A stretch of DNA of 64,000 nucleotides. It comes from Orlajensenia sp001423545 (lineage in GTDB: Bacteria; Actinomycetota; Actinomycetes; Actinomycetales; Microbacteriaceae). Of this stretch, positions 56,466 to 64,000 are shown piece after piece. How positions within the stretch are numbered: position 1 is the stretch's first letter; each line of letters starts with the position of its first letter. The DNA lies in contig LMOK01000002.1 in assembly GCA_001423545.1 (NCBI GenBank), positions 806,001-870,000 of the forward strand, in the 5' to 3' direction. Position numbers and translations under genes: made by a program. The notes beneath the pieces are model-generated. The model did no database searches. It worked only from the letters and a program-made list of their open reading frames with translations, and was not told where the DNA came from.

Positions 56466-57691
56466 CAGCTCGGCTGCACCGGGACGGGCTCGGTGTCGGG
56501 CATGGGGCTGGCGTCGCGGCCGCGCAGGTCGGGGTGCCAGCGCTTGCCGACCACGGGAACGATGAAGCCCACGAGAGCGAAGGCCGAGGCGGCCCAGAAC
56601 GCGCCGACGGGTCCGCTGGTGTCGATGAGGAGACCGGCGGCGGCCGACCCGAGTGCGGCGCCGATGAGCTGGCCCGTGCCGACCCAGCCGTAGGCCTCGG
56701 CGGTGTCGCTGAACTTGACGCTGGCCGACACCATGGCGAACAGCACGGCGAGGGCCGGGGCGATGCCGATTCCGGCGACGAACAGGGTGACGGAGAGCCA
56801 GAGGAACTCGGATCCCGCCATCGCCGCGAGGCCGATCGTGGCCGCGACCGTTCCGACGAAGACGATGAACATGCGGCGGGCGCTCGCCCACGGTCCGATG
56901 GCGATGTGGCCGAGGCTGAGGCCACCCGCGATCGAGCCGACGGAGAAGATCGCGAGCACGATGCCGGCCTCGGCGCCGCCGTGTCCGAACACGGCCACGA
57001 CGCCGGCCTCGATCGCGGCACAGGCCCCCACGAGCAGGAAACCCACGATGGTCGCGAGCATGACGGGAGGCCGGCGCAGCACGGTGCCGAAGCGGCGCTT
57101 GCTGCGGGGGATGCGCACCCGCCCGAGCTCGGGGGACGACAGGAACCAGAGGCCGCCGCCGACGAGGAAGATCACCGCGGTGAGGATGCCCCACACCGTG
57201 CTGATCTGCGTGGCGATGAAGGTGGTGACGACCGGGCCGACGACCCAGATGATCTCCTGCGCCGTGGCGTCGAGCGAGAACAGCGGGGTGAGCTGGCGGG
57301 AATTGACCATCTTGGGGTAGATCGTGCGCACGGCAGGCTGGATGGGCGGCATGCTGAGGCCGGCGAGGGCTCCGACGGCCATGTACCAGGGGACGGTGAG
57401 CGGCAGCAGTGCGATGGCGGTGACGGCCGTGGCGCAGACCGCGATGGTGACGGCGATCACCGGGCGCATGCCCCAGACACCCATGAGGCGGCTGGTCAGC
57501 GGACCGGCGATGGCCTGCCCGATGCTCGTGGCCGCCAGCACGAGTCCGGCGGATCCGTACGACCCGGTCTGCTGCTCGACGTGCAGCAGGAAAGCGAGCG
57601 AGAGCATCCCGAACGGGAAACGAGCCGTGAGCTGCGCGCTGATGATCCGGGCCACGCCCGGCGTCTTCAGGAGATCGGAGTAGGCGCTCAC
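56465..57691 (-). CDS. MFS transporter
   Basis: 408 residues, 12 helices: RIISAQLTARFPFGMLSLAFLLHVEQQTGSYGSAGLVLAATSIGQAIAGPLTSRLMGVWGMRPVI opens the N-terminal half; the second half starts near PPVMLATIVGFLLVGACAAIEAG. Similar to Microbacteriaceae efflux-type MFS. GTG 57691 has TAGTCT 8 nt upstream. Divergent from the rhodanese gene with 76 bp between. Confidence 0.88.
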   Translation of the reverse strand: MSAYSDLLKTPGVARIISAQLTARFPFGMLSLAFLLHVEQQTGSYGSAGLVLAATSIGQAIAGPLTSRLMGVWGMRPVIAVTIAVCATAVTAIALLPLTVPWYMAVGALAGLSMPPIQPAVRTIYPKMVNSRQLTPLFSLDATAQEIIWVVGPVVTTFIATQISTVWGILTAVIFLVGGGLWFLSSPELGRVRIPRSKRRFGTVLRRPPVMLATIVGFLLVGACAAIEAGVVAVFGHGGAEAGIVLAIFSVGSIAGGLSLGHIAIGPWASARRMFIVFVGTVAATIGLAAMAGSEFLWLSVTLFVAGIGIAPALAVLFAMVSASVKFSDTAEAYGWVGTGQLIGAALGSAAAGLLIDTSGPVGAFWAASAFALVGFIVPVVGKRWHPDLRGRDASPMPDTEPVPVQPS

Positions 57692-57767
57692 GATGATCCA
57701 GACTATCCGGTTGGTCGTGTGCCCCGTCAGCGGGTTAGCGTGTACTGATCACGAACCGAGGGGTGCC

Positions 57768-58604
57768 ATGCCAGACCAGCTCATCAGCGTTGACGAGCTC
57801 GCCGCAGCGTTGTCCGGCAACGCCGCGCCGAGGCTCCTCGACGTGCGCTGGAGCCTGGGCGGACCCGACGGCGCCGACGAGTTCGCGCGCGGGCACATCC
57901 CCGGCGCCGTGTACGTCGACCTCGACGAGGAGCTCGCCAGTCACGGGCCGGCGACCGACGGACGGCATCCGTTGCCCTCAGAATCGGATCTGGAGAGATC
58001 CGCCCGGGCGTGGGGCGTCAACGACGGCGACACCATCGTGGTCTACGACGACAACGCAGGGCAGTCGGCTGCCCGCGCCTGGTGGCTCCTGCGCCACGCC
58101 GGCGTCTCCGACGTGCGCCTGCTCGACGGTGGCTGGTCGGCGTGGACGACTGCCGGGCTTCCGACGGCGACGGATGCCGCAGCCCCTCCGCCCGGCGACG
58201 TCACCCTGCGATACGGTCACCTCCCCGTGCTCGACATCGACGACGCGGCCGCCCTGCCCGGGAACGGCGTGCTCCTCGACGCCCGTGCCGCCGAGCGCTA
58301 CCGGGGCGAGGTCGAACCGATCGATCCGCGGGCCGGCCACATCCCCGGCGCCGTCAGCGCGCCGAGCTCGGGAAATCTCGACGCCGATGGACGATTCCTG
58401 GCGCCCGACGAACTGATCGCACGGTACTCGGCCCTCGGGGTCGACTCCGAGCATCCCGTCGGCGTGTACTGCGGCTCCGGCGTGACAGCGGCGCACGACG
58501 CCCTCGCGCTGACCATCGCGGGCTTCGAGCCCGCCCTCTATCCCGGCTCCTGGTCGCAGTGGGCCCACCATCCTGATCGTCCCGTCTCCACCAGCACCAA
58601 CTAG
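57768..58604 (+). CDS. Sulfurtransferase (tandem rhodanese)
   Basis: 278 residues, two rhodanese domains. The first lacks the active Cys; the second has VYCGSGVTAAHDALAL with the catalytic Cys in CGSGVTA. Domain 1 motifs: LLDVRWSLGGPDG, FARGHIPGAVYVDLD, WWLLRHAGVSDVRLLDGGWSAW. Moves sulfane sulfur from thiosulfate or 3-mercaptopyruvate to an acceptor. ATG 57768 follows GAGGGG. Ends 14 nt before the binding-protein gene, making it part of the sulfur/amino-acid module. Confidence 0.92.
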   Translation: MPDQLISVDELAAALSGNAAPRLLDVRWSLGGPDGADEFARGHIPGAVYVDLDEELASHGPATDGRHPLPSESDLERSARAWGVNDGDTIVVYDDNAGQSAARAWWLLRHAGVSDVRLLDGGWSAWTTAGLPTATDAAAPPPGDVTLRYGHLPVLDIDDAAALPGNGVLLDARAAERYRGEVEPIDPRAGHIPGAVSAPSSGNLDADGRFLAPDELIARYSALGVDSEHPVGVYCGSGVTAAHDALALTIAGFEPALYPGSWSQWAHHPDRPVSTSTN

Positions 58605-58618
58605 AAAGTAGAACTCCC

Positions 58619-59518
58619 ATGCGACTCACCAGATCCCTGCCGGTCATCCTCGCCGCCACGGCGGCGACGGCCCTGCTCCTCACGGGCTGCGTCGACAACT
58701 CGACCCCGACCGAGACGACCGGAGCCACGAGCTCGACGGTCACGAAGGACGACGCCGCCGCGAAGCTCCTCCCCGAGAAGGTCGCCTCATCGGGCAAGCT
58801 CATCATCGGCACCGACCCGACCTACGCCCCCAACGAGTTCAAGAACGAGGCCGGTGAGCCCATCGGCTGGGGCATCGAGCTCGCCGCAGCCGTCGCCGGC
58901 AAGCTCGGCCTCACCCCCGAGTACCAGGTCGCCAAGTTCGACAACATCATCCCGAGCGTCACCGGCGGCAAGGCCGACATCGGCGAGTCGAGCTTCACCG
59001 ACACCGTCGAGCGCGAGAAGCAGGTCGACTTCGTGAACTACTACACGGCCGGCATCCTCTGGGCCTCGGCGAAGGGCAAGGACGTCGACCCCGAGAACGC
59101 CTGCGGCCTGACCGTGGCCGTGCAGGCGACGACGTACGAGGACACCGATGAGGTTCCCGCCAAGAGCGACGGCTGCGTCGCGGCGGGCAAGGAGCCCATC
59201 AACAAGGTGCAGTACGACACTCAGGATGCCGCGACGAACGCCGTCGCCCTGGGCCAGGCCGACGCCATGAGCGCCGACTCTCCCGTCACCCTCTACGCCA
59301 TCTCGCAGACCGACGGCAAGCTGCAGGCGGCCGGCGAGTCCTTCGACGAGGCCCCGTACGGCATCGTCGTCGGCAAGGACTCGGGTCTCACCGAGGCCAT
59401 CCAGGCTGCGGTGCAGTCGCTCATGGACGACGGCACCTACACCGAGATCCTCGAGTCGTGGGGTGTGGCCGACGGCGCCATCACCGAGGCCACCATCAAC
59501 GCTGCAGCGAACGGCTGA
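58619..59518 (+). CDS. Polar amino-acid ABC transporter binding lipoprotein
   Basis: 299 residues. Lipobox LLLTGC (Cys24). Family 3 binding protein: GKLIIGTDPTYAPNEFKNEAGEPIGWGIELAAAVAGKLGL, then FDNIIPSVTGGKADIGESSFTDTVEREKQVDFVNYY. The conserved ligand Arg region is altered to TDTVERE. Ligand likely a polar or sulfur amino acid. First of a three-gene ABC set. Confidence 0.9.
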   Translation: MRLTRSLPVILAATAATALLLTGCVDNSTPTETTGATSSTVTKDDAAAKLLPEKVASSGKLIIGTDPTYAPNEFKNEAGEPIGWGIELAAAVAGKLGLTPEYQVAKFDNIIPSVTGGKADIGESSFTDTVEREKQVDFVNYYTAGILWASAKGKDVDPENACGLTVAVQATTYEDTDEVPAKSDGCVAAGKEPINKVQYDTQDAATNAVALGQADAMSADSPVTLYAISQTDGKLQAAGESFDEAPYGIVVGKDSGLTEAIQAAVQSLMDDGTYTEILESWGVADGAITEATINAAANG

Positions 59519-59520
59519 TC

Positions 59521-60486
59521 ATGTCGGACGACGAGCGTCGGCCTGAGCCGATCAAGGCCATCAAGCTGAAGCATCCGTGGCGGAACGTCCTCGCCGTGGT
59601 GCTGATCCTCATCGTCGCGCTCGTCGTCATCGACGCCGCCCAGAGGCCTGCGTTCGACTGGCCGGCGGTCGGCAAGTACGTCTTCGACAGGCGCATCTCG
59701 CAGGCCGCCCTCGTGACGCTCGAGCTGACGGTGCTCTCGATGGCGATCGCCATCGTGCTCGGCATCCTGCTCGCCGTCATGAGGCTCTCGCCCAACCCCG
59801 TCGTGAAGAGCGTCGCGTGGGTCTACCTGTGGATCTTCCGCGGCACACCGATCTACGTCCAGCTGACGTTCTGGGGCCTGATCGCCGTGATCTACCAGTC
59901 GATCGACATCGGGGTCCCATTCACCGAGCCGTGGGCGTCGTTCGAGACGAAGAACGTGATCAGCGTGTTCTGGATCGCCGTGATCGGCCTGGCGCTCAAC
60001 GAGGCCGCCTACATGGCCGAGATCGTGCGTGCGGGTCTGCTGTCGGTGGACCGCGGGCAGGAGGAGGCTGCGACGGCGCTCGGCATGAGCTGGTCGCAGA
60101 CCATGCTGCGCGTCGTGATACCCCAGTCGATGCGCATCATCATCCCGCCGACGGGCAACGAGGTCATCTCGATGCTGAAGACCACCTCGCTGGTCACGGC
60201 GGTGCCGTTCGGACTCGACCTCTACAACCGGGCACGAGACATCTCGGCCGAGACGTTCAACCCCATTCCGCTGCTCATCGTGGCATCGCTCTGGTACCTG
60301 CTGTTCACCTCGATCCTGATGGTCGGGCAGTACTTCCTGGAGAAGCGCTTCGCCCGCGGCGTCGGTGATCGCCGACCCGACAAGGGCGCAGGCCCGACCG
60401 GAACCCTGCCCGTCGTCGGTACCGGTCAGCCGACGGTCATCGCCCCCGTCTCATCCGAGTCCGCAGAGGCCGGAGGCCACCGATGA
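59521..60486 (+). CDS. Amino-acid ABC transporter permease
   Basis: 321 residues. After an N-terminal hydrophilic leader, helices near 18-37, 66-92, 98-120 and onward; EAA loop EEAATALGMSWSQTMLRVVIPQSMRIIIPPTGNEVISMLKTTSL. C-terminal Pro/Thr tail. ATG 59521 begins 2 nt after the binding-protein stop. Confidence 0.92.
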   Translation: MSDDERRPEPIKAIKLKHPWRNVLAVVLILIVALVVIDAAQRPAFDWPAVGKYVFDRRISQAALVTLELTVLSMAIAIVLGILLAVMRLSPNPVVKSVAWVYLWIFRGTPIYVQLTFWGLIAVIYQSIDIGVPFTEPWASFETKNVISVFWIAVIGLALNEAAYMAEIVRAGLLSVDRGQEEAATALGMSWSQTMLRVVIPQSMRIIIPPTGNEVISMLKTTSLVTAVPFGLDLYNRARDISAETFNPIPLLIVASLWYLLFTSILMVGQYFLEKRFARGVGDRRPDKGAGPTGTLPVVGTGQPTVIAPVSSESAEAGGHR

Positions 60487-61274
60487 CCGACACCACAGCT
60501 TCAGCCGCAGCATCCGTTCCCATGGTCTTCGCCGACGGCGTCTCGAAGAGCTTCGGCTCCAACGAGGTGTTGAAGTCGATCTCCCTGGAGGTGAAGCGCG
60601 GCGAGGTCATGTGCCTCGTCGGGCCGTCGGGTTCGGGCAAGTCGACGTTCCTGAGGCTCATCAACCACCTCGAGATCCTCTCGGCCGGCCGCCTCAGCGT
60701 CGACGGCGACCTGGTCGGCTATCGCGAGCACGGCGGCAAGCTCTACGAGCTGAAGCCGAAGGAGGCCGCCCTGCAGCGCCGGGACATCGGCATGGTGTTC
60801 CAGCGCTTCAACCTGTTCCCGCACATGACGGCGCTCGAGAACGTGATGGAGGCGCCCATCCGCGTGAAGGGGCAGCCGAAGGCCGAGGTGCGCAAGCGCG
60901 CTCTCGACCTGCTCGCCCGCGTGGGTCTCGCCGAGCGAGCCGACTACTACCCGGCGCACCTCTCGGGCGGCCAGCAGCAGCGCGTCGCCATCGCGCGAGC
61001 TCTCGCCATGGACCCGAAGCTCATGCTGTTCGACGAGCCGACCAGCGCGCTCGACCCCGAGCTCGTGGGCGAGGTGCTCGACGTCATGAAGGAGCTCGCC
61101 ACCTCGGGCATGACCATGATCGTGGTGACCCACGAGATGGGCTTCGCCCGCGAGGTGGCCGATTCGCTGGTCTTCATGGACGGCGGGGTCGTCGTGGAGT
61201 CGGGCGATCCTCGCGAGGTGCTGTCGAACCCGCAGCACGAGCGCACGAAGGCGTTCCTGTCGAAGGTGCTGTAA
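60483..61274 (+). CDS. Amino-acid ABC transporter ATP-binding protein
   Basis: 263 residues. Walker A GPSGSGKST, Q-loop VFQRFNLFPHMTALENV, signature LSGGQQQRVAIARALAMDP, Walker B MLFDEPTSALDPE, H-loop VTHEMGFA. GlnQ/HisP type. ATG overlaps the permease stop by 4 nt (ATGA). Confidence 0.95.
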   Translation: MTDTTASAAASVPMVFADGVSKSFGSNEVLKSISLEVKRGEVMCLVGPSGSGKSTFLRLINHLEILSAGRLSVDGDLVGYREHGGKLYELKPKEAALQRRDIGMVFQRFNLFPHMTALENVMEAPIRVKGQPKAEVRKRALDLLARVGLAERADYYPAHLSGGQQQRVAIARALAMDPKLMLFDEPTSALDPELVGEVLDVMKELATSGMTMIVVTHEMGFAREVADSLVFMDGGVVVESGDPREVLSNPQHERTKAFLSKVL

Positions 61275-61282
61275 CCGAGCCG

Positions 61283-61405
61283 TTCGCTGAGGCCCGCGCG
61301 GAGCGCGCGGCCGAAGCGCGCTTCGGACGGTCGCTTCGCTCGGCGCTCACCGAGCGGGTTGTGCGCGCTTGCGCTGAGGCCCGCGCGGAGCGCGCGGCCG
61401 AAGCG
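61283..61405. repeat. Dispersed 3'-end repeats F1, F2, F3
   Basis: F1 (+, 61283-61319) and F3 (+, 61371-61405) share CGCTGAGGCCCGCGCGGAGC, then GCGCGGCCGAAGCG, with a strong GCGCG hairpin. F2 (-, 61317-61356) is an inverted copy of the E1 subtype. F1 starts 8 nt after the ATPase stop and is sense to it. The gap 61275-61460 holds only these repeats and the downstream promoter. Confidence 0.85.
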
Positions 61406-61460
61406 TAACGCGACGCAACCGCGCCGGGGCGCCATCCGTTCCCGTCGTAGCCTGTCTCCC

Positions 61461-62468
61461 ATGTCCATCAGCCCCGCCGCGACGCCGGTCATCGAGCCGG
61501 CGCTCGCGGCCGCCCTCGACGCCCCGGCCTGGGAGGTGCTGCCCTCGGTGGCTCACCTCATCGGCGAGACGCCGATGGTGGAGCTCACGACCCTGACGCG
61601 CGGTCTGCCGGCGCGCATCGTCGTGAAGCTCGAGGGACGCAACCCCGGCGGATCGGCCAAGGACCGAGCCGCACTCAGCATGGTGCGCTCCGCCGAGGCG
61701 TCGGGCTCGCTCGCCCCCGGCGGCACCATCGTCGAGTCGAGCTCGGGCAACACCGGTATCGGCCTCGCGCTCGTCGGCCGCCTCACCGGGCACCCCGTCG
61801 TCATCGTGCACGACGCGAACACCTCGGCCGAGAAGAAGTCGCTGCTCGCGGCGTTCGGAGCCCGTCTGGTCGAGGCCGACTGGGATGCGTCTCCCGACGA
61901 CCCGGCCAACCCGCGCGCGATCGCCGCACGCATCACCGCGGAGACTCCGGGTGCGTGGCAGTCGCGCCAGTTCGACAATGCCGACAACCCCGAGGCCCAT
62001 GTGCTCACGACGGGGCCGGAACTCTGGCGTCAGACCGCAGGGCTCGTCACCCACTTCGTCGCCTCGATCGGCACCGGCGGCACCATCAGCGGTGTCGGCC
62101 GCTACCTGCGGGACGTCTCCGATGGTCGGGTGCGCGTCATCGGCGCCAACCCGGTCGGCTCGACCTATGGAGGAGCCCCTGACGGTCCCATCCGCATCGA
62201 CGGCGTCGGCACCCGCTGGCCCCGCGAGTGGTGGCCGCGGAATGTCGACAGCACCGTCATCGACGAGGTGCGTACGATCGACGACGAGCGAGTTCACGAC
62301 ATCGCCCGCGCCCTGGCACTCGAGGAGGGCCTGCTGCTCGGGCCGTCGTCGGCGCTCGCCGTGGCCACGGCGCTCGAGGTGGCGGGCGAGGCGCCGGCCG
62401 GATCCGTCATCGCCGTCATCTCGGCCGATTCCGGCCTCAACTACCTGAGCAAGGGACTGTACACATGA
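61461..62468 (+). CDS. Cysteine-synthase-family PLP enzyme
   Basis: 335 residues. HLIGETPMVELTTLTRGLPARIVVKLEGRNPGGSAKDRAA (PLP Lys), ESSSGNTGIGLALVGRL, SIGTGGTISGVGRYLRD (PLP phosphate loop). Fold-type II O-acetylserine sulfhydrylase or cystathionine beta-synthase-like. In this context it may make or break a cysteine thioether. ATG 61461 has TAGCCT 7 nt upstream. ATGA overlap with the next gene. Confidence 0.9.
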   Translation: MSISPAATPVIEPALAAALDAPAWEVLPSVAHLIGETPMVELTTLTRGLPARIVVKLEGRNPGGSAKDRAALSMVRSAEASGSLAPGGTIVESSSGNTGIGLALVGRLTGHPVVIVHDANTSAEKKSLLAAFGARLVEADWDASPDDPANPRAIAARITAETPGAWQSRQFDNADNPEAHVLTTGPELWRQTAGLVTHFVASIGTGGTISGVGRYLRDVSDGRVRVIGANPVGSTYGGAPDGPIRIDGVGTRWPREWWPRNVDSTVIDEVRTIDDERVHDIARALALEEGLLLGPSSALAVATALEVAGEAPAGSVIAVISADSGLNYLSKGLYT

Positions 62469-63766
62469 GCCTGCTGCACTTCGGATGGTTCCTGGGGGCC
62501 GGCTTCGGGGTGCAGGGATGGGGCGATGACAGCTACGGCGTCGGCTACGACTGGAAGAAGCCGCAGGTCTACCAGGACGCCGCGCGCGTCTTCGAGGCAT
62601 CCGGTCTCGACCTCCTCGTCATCGAGGACGGCGTGACCGTGCCGGACACGTACGGCGGAACGGCCGAGGTCAACCTGGCCAGCGCACGCTTCGTGCCGAA
62701 GCACGACCCGCTGCCGCTCGTGCCCTACCTTCTCGGCGCCACCTCGAAGCTCGGCATCGTTCCCACCCTCTCGGCGAGCTTCTACGAGCCGTTCACCGCC
62801 GCACGCCTGCTGTCGACGCTCCAGCACTTCGCCGACGGCCGCCTCGGCTTCAACGTCGTCACCAGCGGCAGCGACCTCGCCGCCCAGAACTACGGCCTCG
62901 ACAAGCAGATCGAGCACGACCTGCGCTACGACCGCGCCGACGAGTGGATCGACGTCGTGCGCAAACTCTGGCGGTCGTGGGAACCCGACGCCATCGTCGA
63001 GGATGCCGCAGGCCGTGTGTTCGCCGACTACCGCAAGGTGCACACCATCGACCACCACGGCCGCTTCTTCACAGTCCGCGGACCCCTGACGAACGCGCCG
63101 CTCCCCGAGGAGCCCGTCATGGTGCAGGCCGGAGCCTCCGGCCGCGGTCAGGCCTTCGCCGGCAAGAACTCCGACGTCGTCCTGGCGCTGGCATCGACAC
63201 CGGAACGGATGCGAGCCCACCGCGAGTCGGTGCGGCAGGCCGCGGCCGACGCCGGGCGCTCACCCGACGACATCCGCGTGCTCTTCGTCGTGCAGCCCAT
63301 CGTCACCGCGAACGCCGAGGAGTCGGCGTCGGTGCGTGCCGGGCGGGCAGATCTGACCCAGGCCGCCATCGACGAGGCTCTGCAGTCCATCTCGTACCTC
63401 TCGGGCGTGGACTTCAAGCGATTCGACCTCGATGCCCCGCTGCCCGAGCTCACGACCAACAGCAATCAGGGCACGCTCGACAACTTCGTGAAGAGCGCTC
63501 CGGCCGGCTCGACTCTGCGCGAGATCCTGCAGACCCGCGCTCAGGGCGACGGGCTCGCCGTCATCGGTACCGCCGACGAGATCGCCGACCACCTGGCCGG
63601 GCTCGGCGAGCAGGTGGGCGGCGACGGCTTCCTGTTCACCGGCCACGTGCATCCGGCGAACGTGCACCGCATTCTCGATCCGCTCGTGCCGGCGCTGCGT
63701 CGTCGCGGCGTGCTGCGCACCGAACTGGGCGACGGCGGGCTGCGCCGGAACCTGTTGGACTTCTGA
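62465..63766 (+). CDS. LLM-class FMN-dependent monooxygenase (NtaA/DszA type)
   Basis: 433 residues. LLHFGWFLGAGFGVQGWGDDSYGVGYDWKKPQVYQDAARVFE, LGFNVVTSGSDLAAQNYGL, and VMVQAGASGRGQAFAGKNSDVVLA are NtaA/SnaA/DszA signatures. Such enzymes cleave C-S or C-N bonds with reduced FMN. Coupled to the cysteine-synthase gene (ATGA) and to the lyase gene (TGATG). A flavin reductase is not in the window. Confidence 0.92.
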   Translation: MSLLHFGWFLGAGFGVQGWGDDSYGVGYDWKKPQVYQDAARVFEASGLDLLVIEDGVTVPDTYGGTAEVNLASARFVPKHDPLPLVPYLLGATSKLGIVPTLSASFYEPFTAARLLSTLQHFADGRLGFNVVTSGSDLAAQNYGLDKQIEHDLRYDRADEWIDVVRKLWRSWEPDAIVEDAAGRVFADYRKVHTIDHHGRFFTVRGPLTNAPLPEEPVMVQAGASGRGQAFAGKNSDVVLALASTPERMRAHRESVRQAAADAGRSPDDIRVLFVVQPIVTANAEESASVRAGRADLTQAAIDEALQSISYLSGVDFKRFDLDAPLPELTTNSNQGTLDNFVKSAPAGSTLREILQTRAQGDGLAVIGTADEIADHLAGLGEQVGGDGFLFTGHVHPANVHRILDPLVPALRRRGVLRTELGDGGLRRNLLDF

Positions 63767-64000
63767 TGACGGTGCTCCTCGGGGCCGCCGCGACGACTCC
63801 CGACGACATCCGTCGGATCGCCGCCGGAGAGTCCGTTGTGATCGCCGAGGCCGGGCTGTCTCGCGTGCGGGCAGCGCGGGCCGTGGTGGAGCGCGTGTTG
63901 GAGTCCGGTGAGTCCGTCTACGGTCTCACCACGCGCCTCGGCGCCGGTCGCGACGAGCGGATCGACCCGGCAGACCTCGCCGCGTTCCAGAGGCAGGTGG
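63766..64000 (+). CDS. HAL/PAL-type aromatic amino-acid ammonia-lyase, N-terminal fragment
   Basis: 78 codons before the window end: TVLLGAAATTPDDIRRIAAGESVVIAEAGLSRVRAARAVVERVLESGESVYGLTTRLGAG. VYGLTT is the conserved pre-MIO Tyr region of histidine and phenylalanine ammonia-lyases (usual VYGVTTGFG; here TRLGAG). Shares one base with the monooxygenase stop. Ergothionase belongs to this same family. Confidence 0.8.
   Translation, partial: MTVLLGAAATTPDDIRRIAAGESVVIAEAGLSRVRAARAVVERVLESGESVYGLTTRLGAGRDERIDPADLAAFQRQV

Overview
The window is gene-dense, very GC-rich DNA with ATG/GTG starts and few gaps. Several things point to a high-GC Gram-positive actinobacterium, most likely a Microbacteriaceae member: the DUF222/HNH family, actinobacterial 3' repeats, abundant leaderless-type TAnnnT promoters, and the ubiquitous GGATGCC/GGCATCC word. 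The family assignment is inference from gene content and sequence style. I see no rRNA, CRISPR, phage or insertion sequence.

Layout. 1-2.9 kb: start of a GH3 glycosidase and a sugar MFS transporter, divergent from a regulator made of two fused TetR units, with two operator-like boxes between them. 3.0-6.3 kb: repeats, a DUF222/HNH protein, a YdeI-like protein, a GNAT and a Dabb protein. 6.3-12.7 kb: a sugar locus with LacI repressor, binding lipoprotein, two permeases and a GH127 arabinofuranosidase-like enzyme, with a clear promoter/operator. 12.7-14.5 kb: small proteins, a DUF805 protein and a lysine/alanine-rich histone-like protein. 14.6-20.9 kb: a Pls-type single-module nonribosomal peptide synthetase, an M1 metallopeptidase coupled to it, and a 4'-phosphopantetheinyl transferase. 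This is the best candidate for an undescribed system, a membrane-bound homopolymer (poly-lysine-like) peptide assembly line. 21.2-30.5 kb: surface acyltransferase, two SRPBCC genes and an ArsR regulator that appear to share one operator, RNase H, DEAD-box helicase, lipase. 30.6-38.6 kb: secreted metalloprotease with four repeats, stress proteins, and a 1258-residue UPF1-like helicase with ruined Walker motifs. 38.6-43.1 kb: mscL, FmdB, 5-FTHF cyclo-ligase, galU, acetyltransferase, SepX/GlpR-like protein, tRNA-Ala. 43.2-57.7 kb: housekeeping and stress genes (CsbD, AlkD-like, AlaX-like, VOC, ThrE, glutathione peroxidase, KhtTU-like antiporter, acyl-CoA dehydrogenase, DUF4349, a TetR/ABC-2-type permease pair, two aldo-keto reductases, MFS). 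57.8-64 kb: an amino-acid/sulfur module with rhodanese, polar amino-acid ABC transporter, cysteine-synthase-like enzyme, flavin monooxygenase and a HAL-type ammonia-lyase cut by the window end.

Two window-wide patterns stand out. At least 24 genes have TAnnnT exactly 6-7 nt before the start codon, indicating leaderless transcripts. A dispersed 35-40 bp hairpin repeat sits in sense orientation directly at the 3' end of six genes and in three of them supplies the stop codon.
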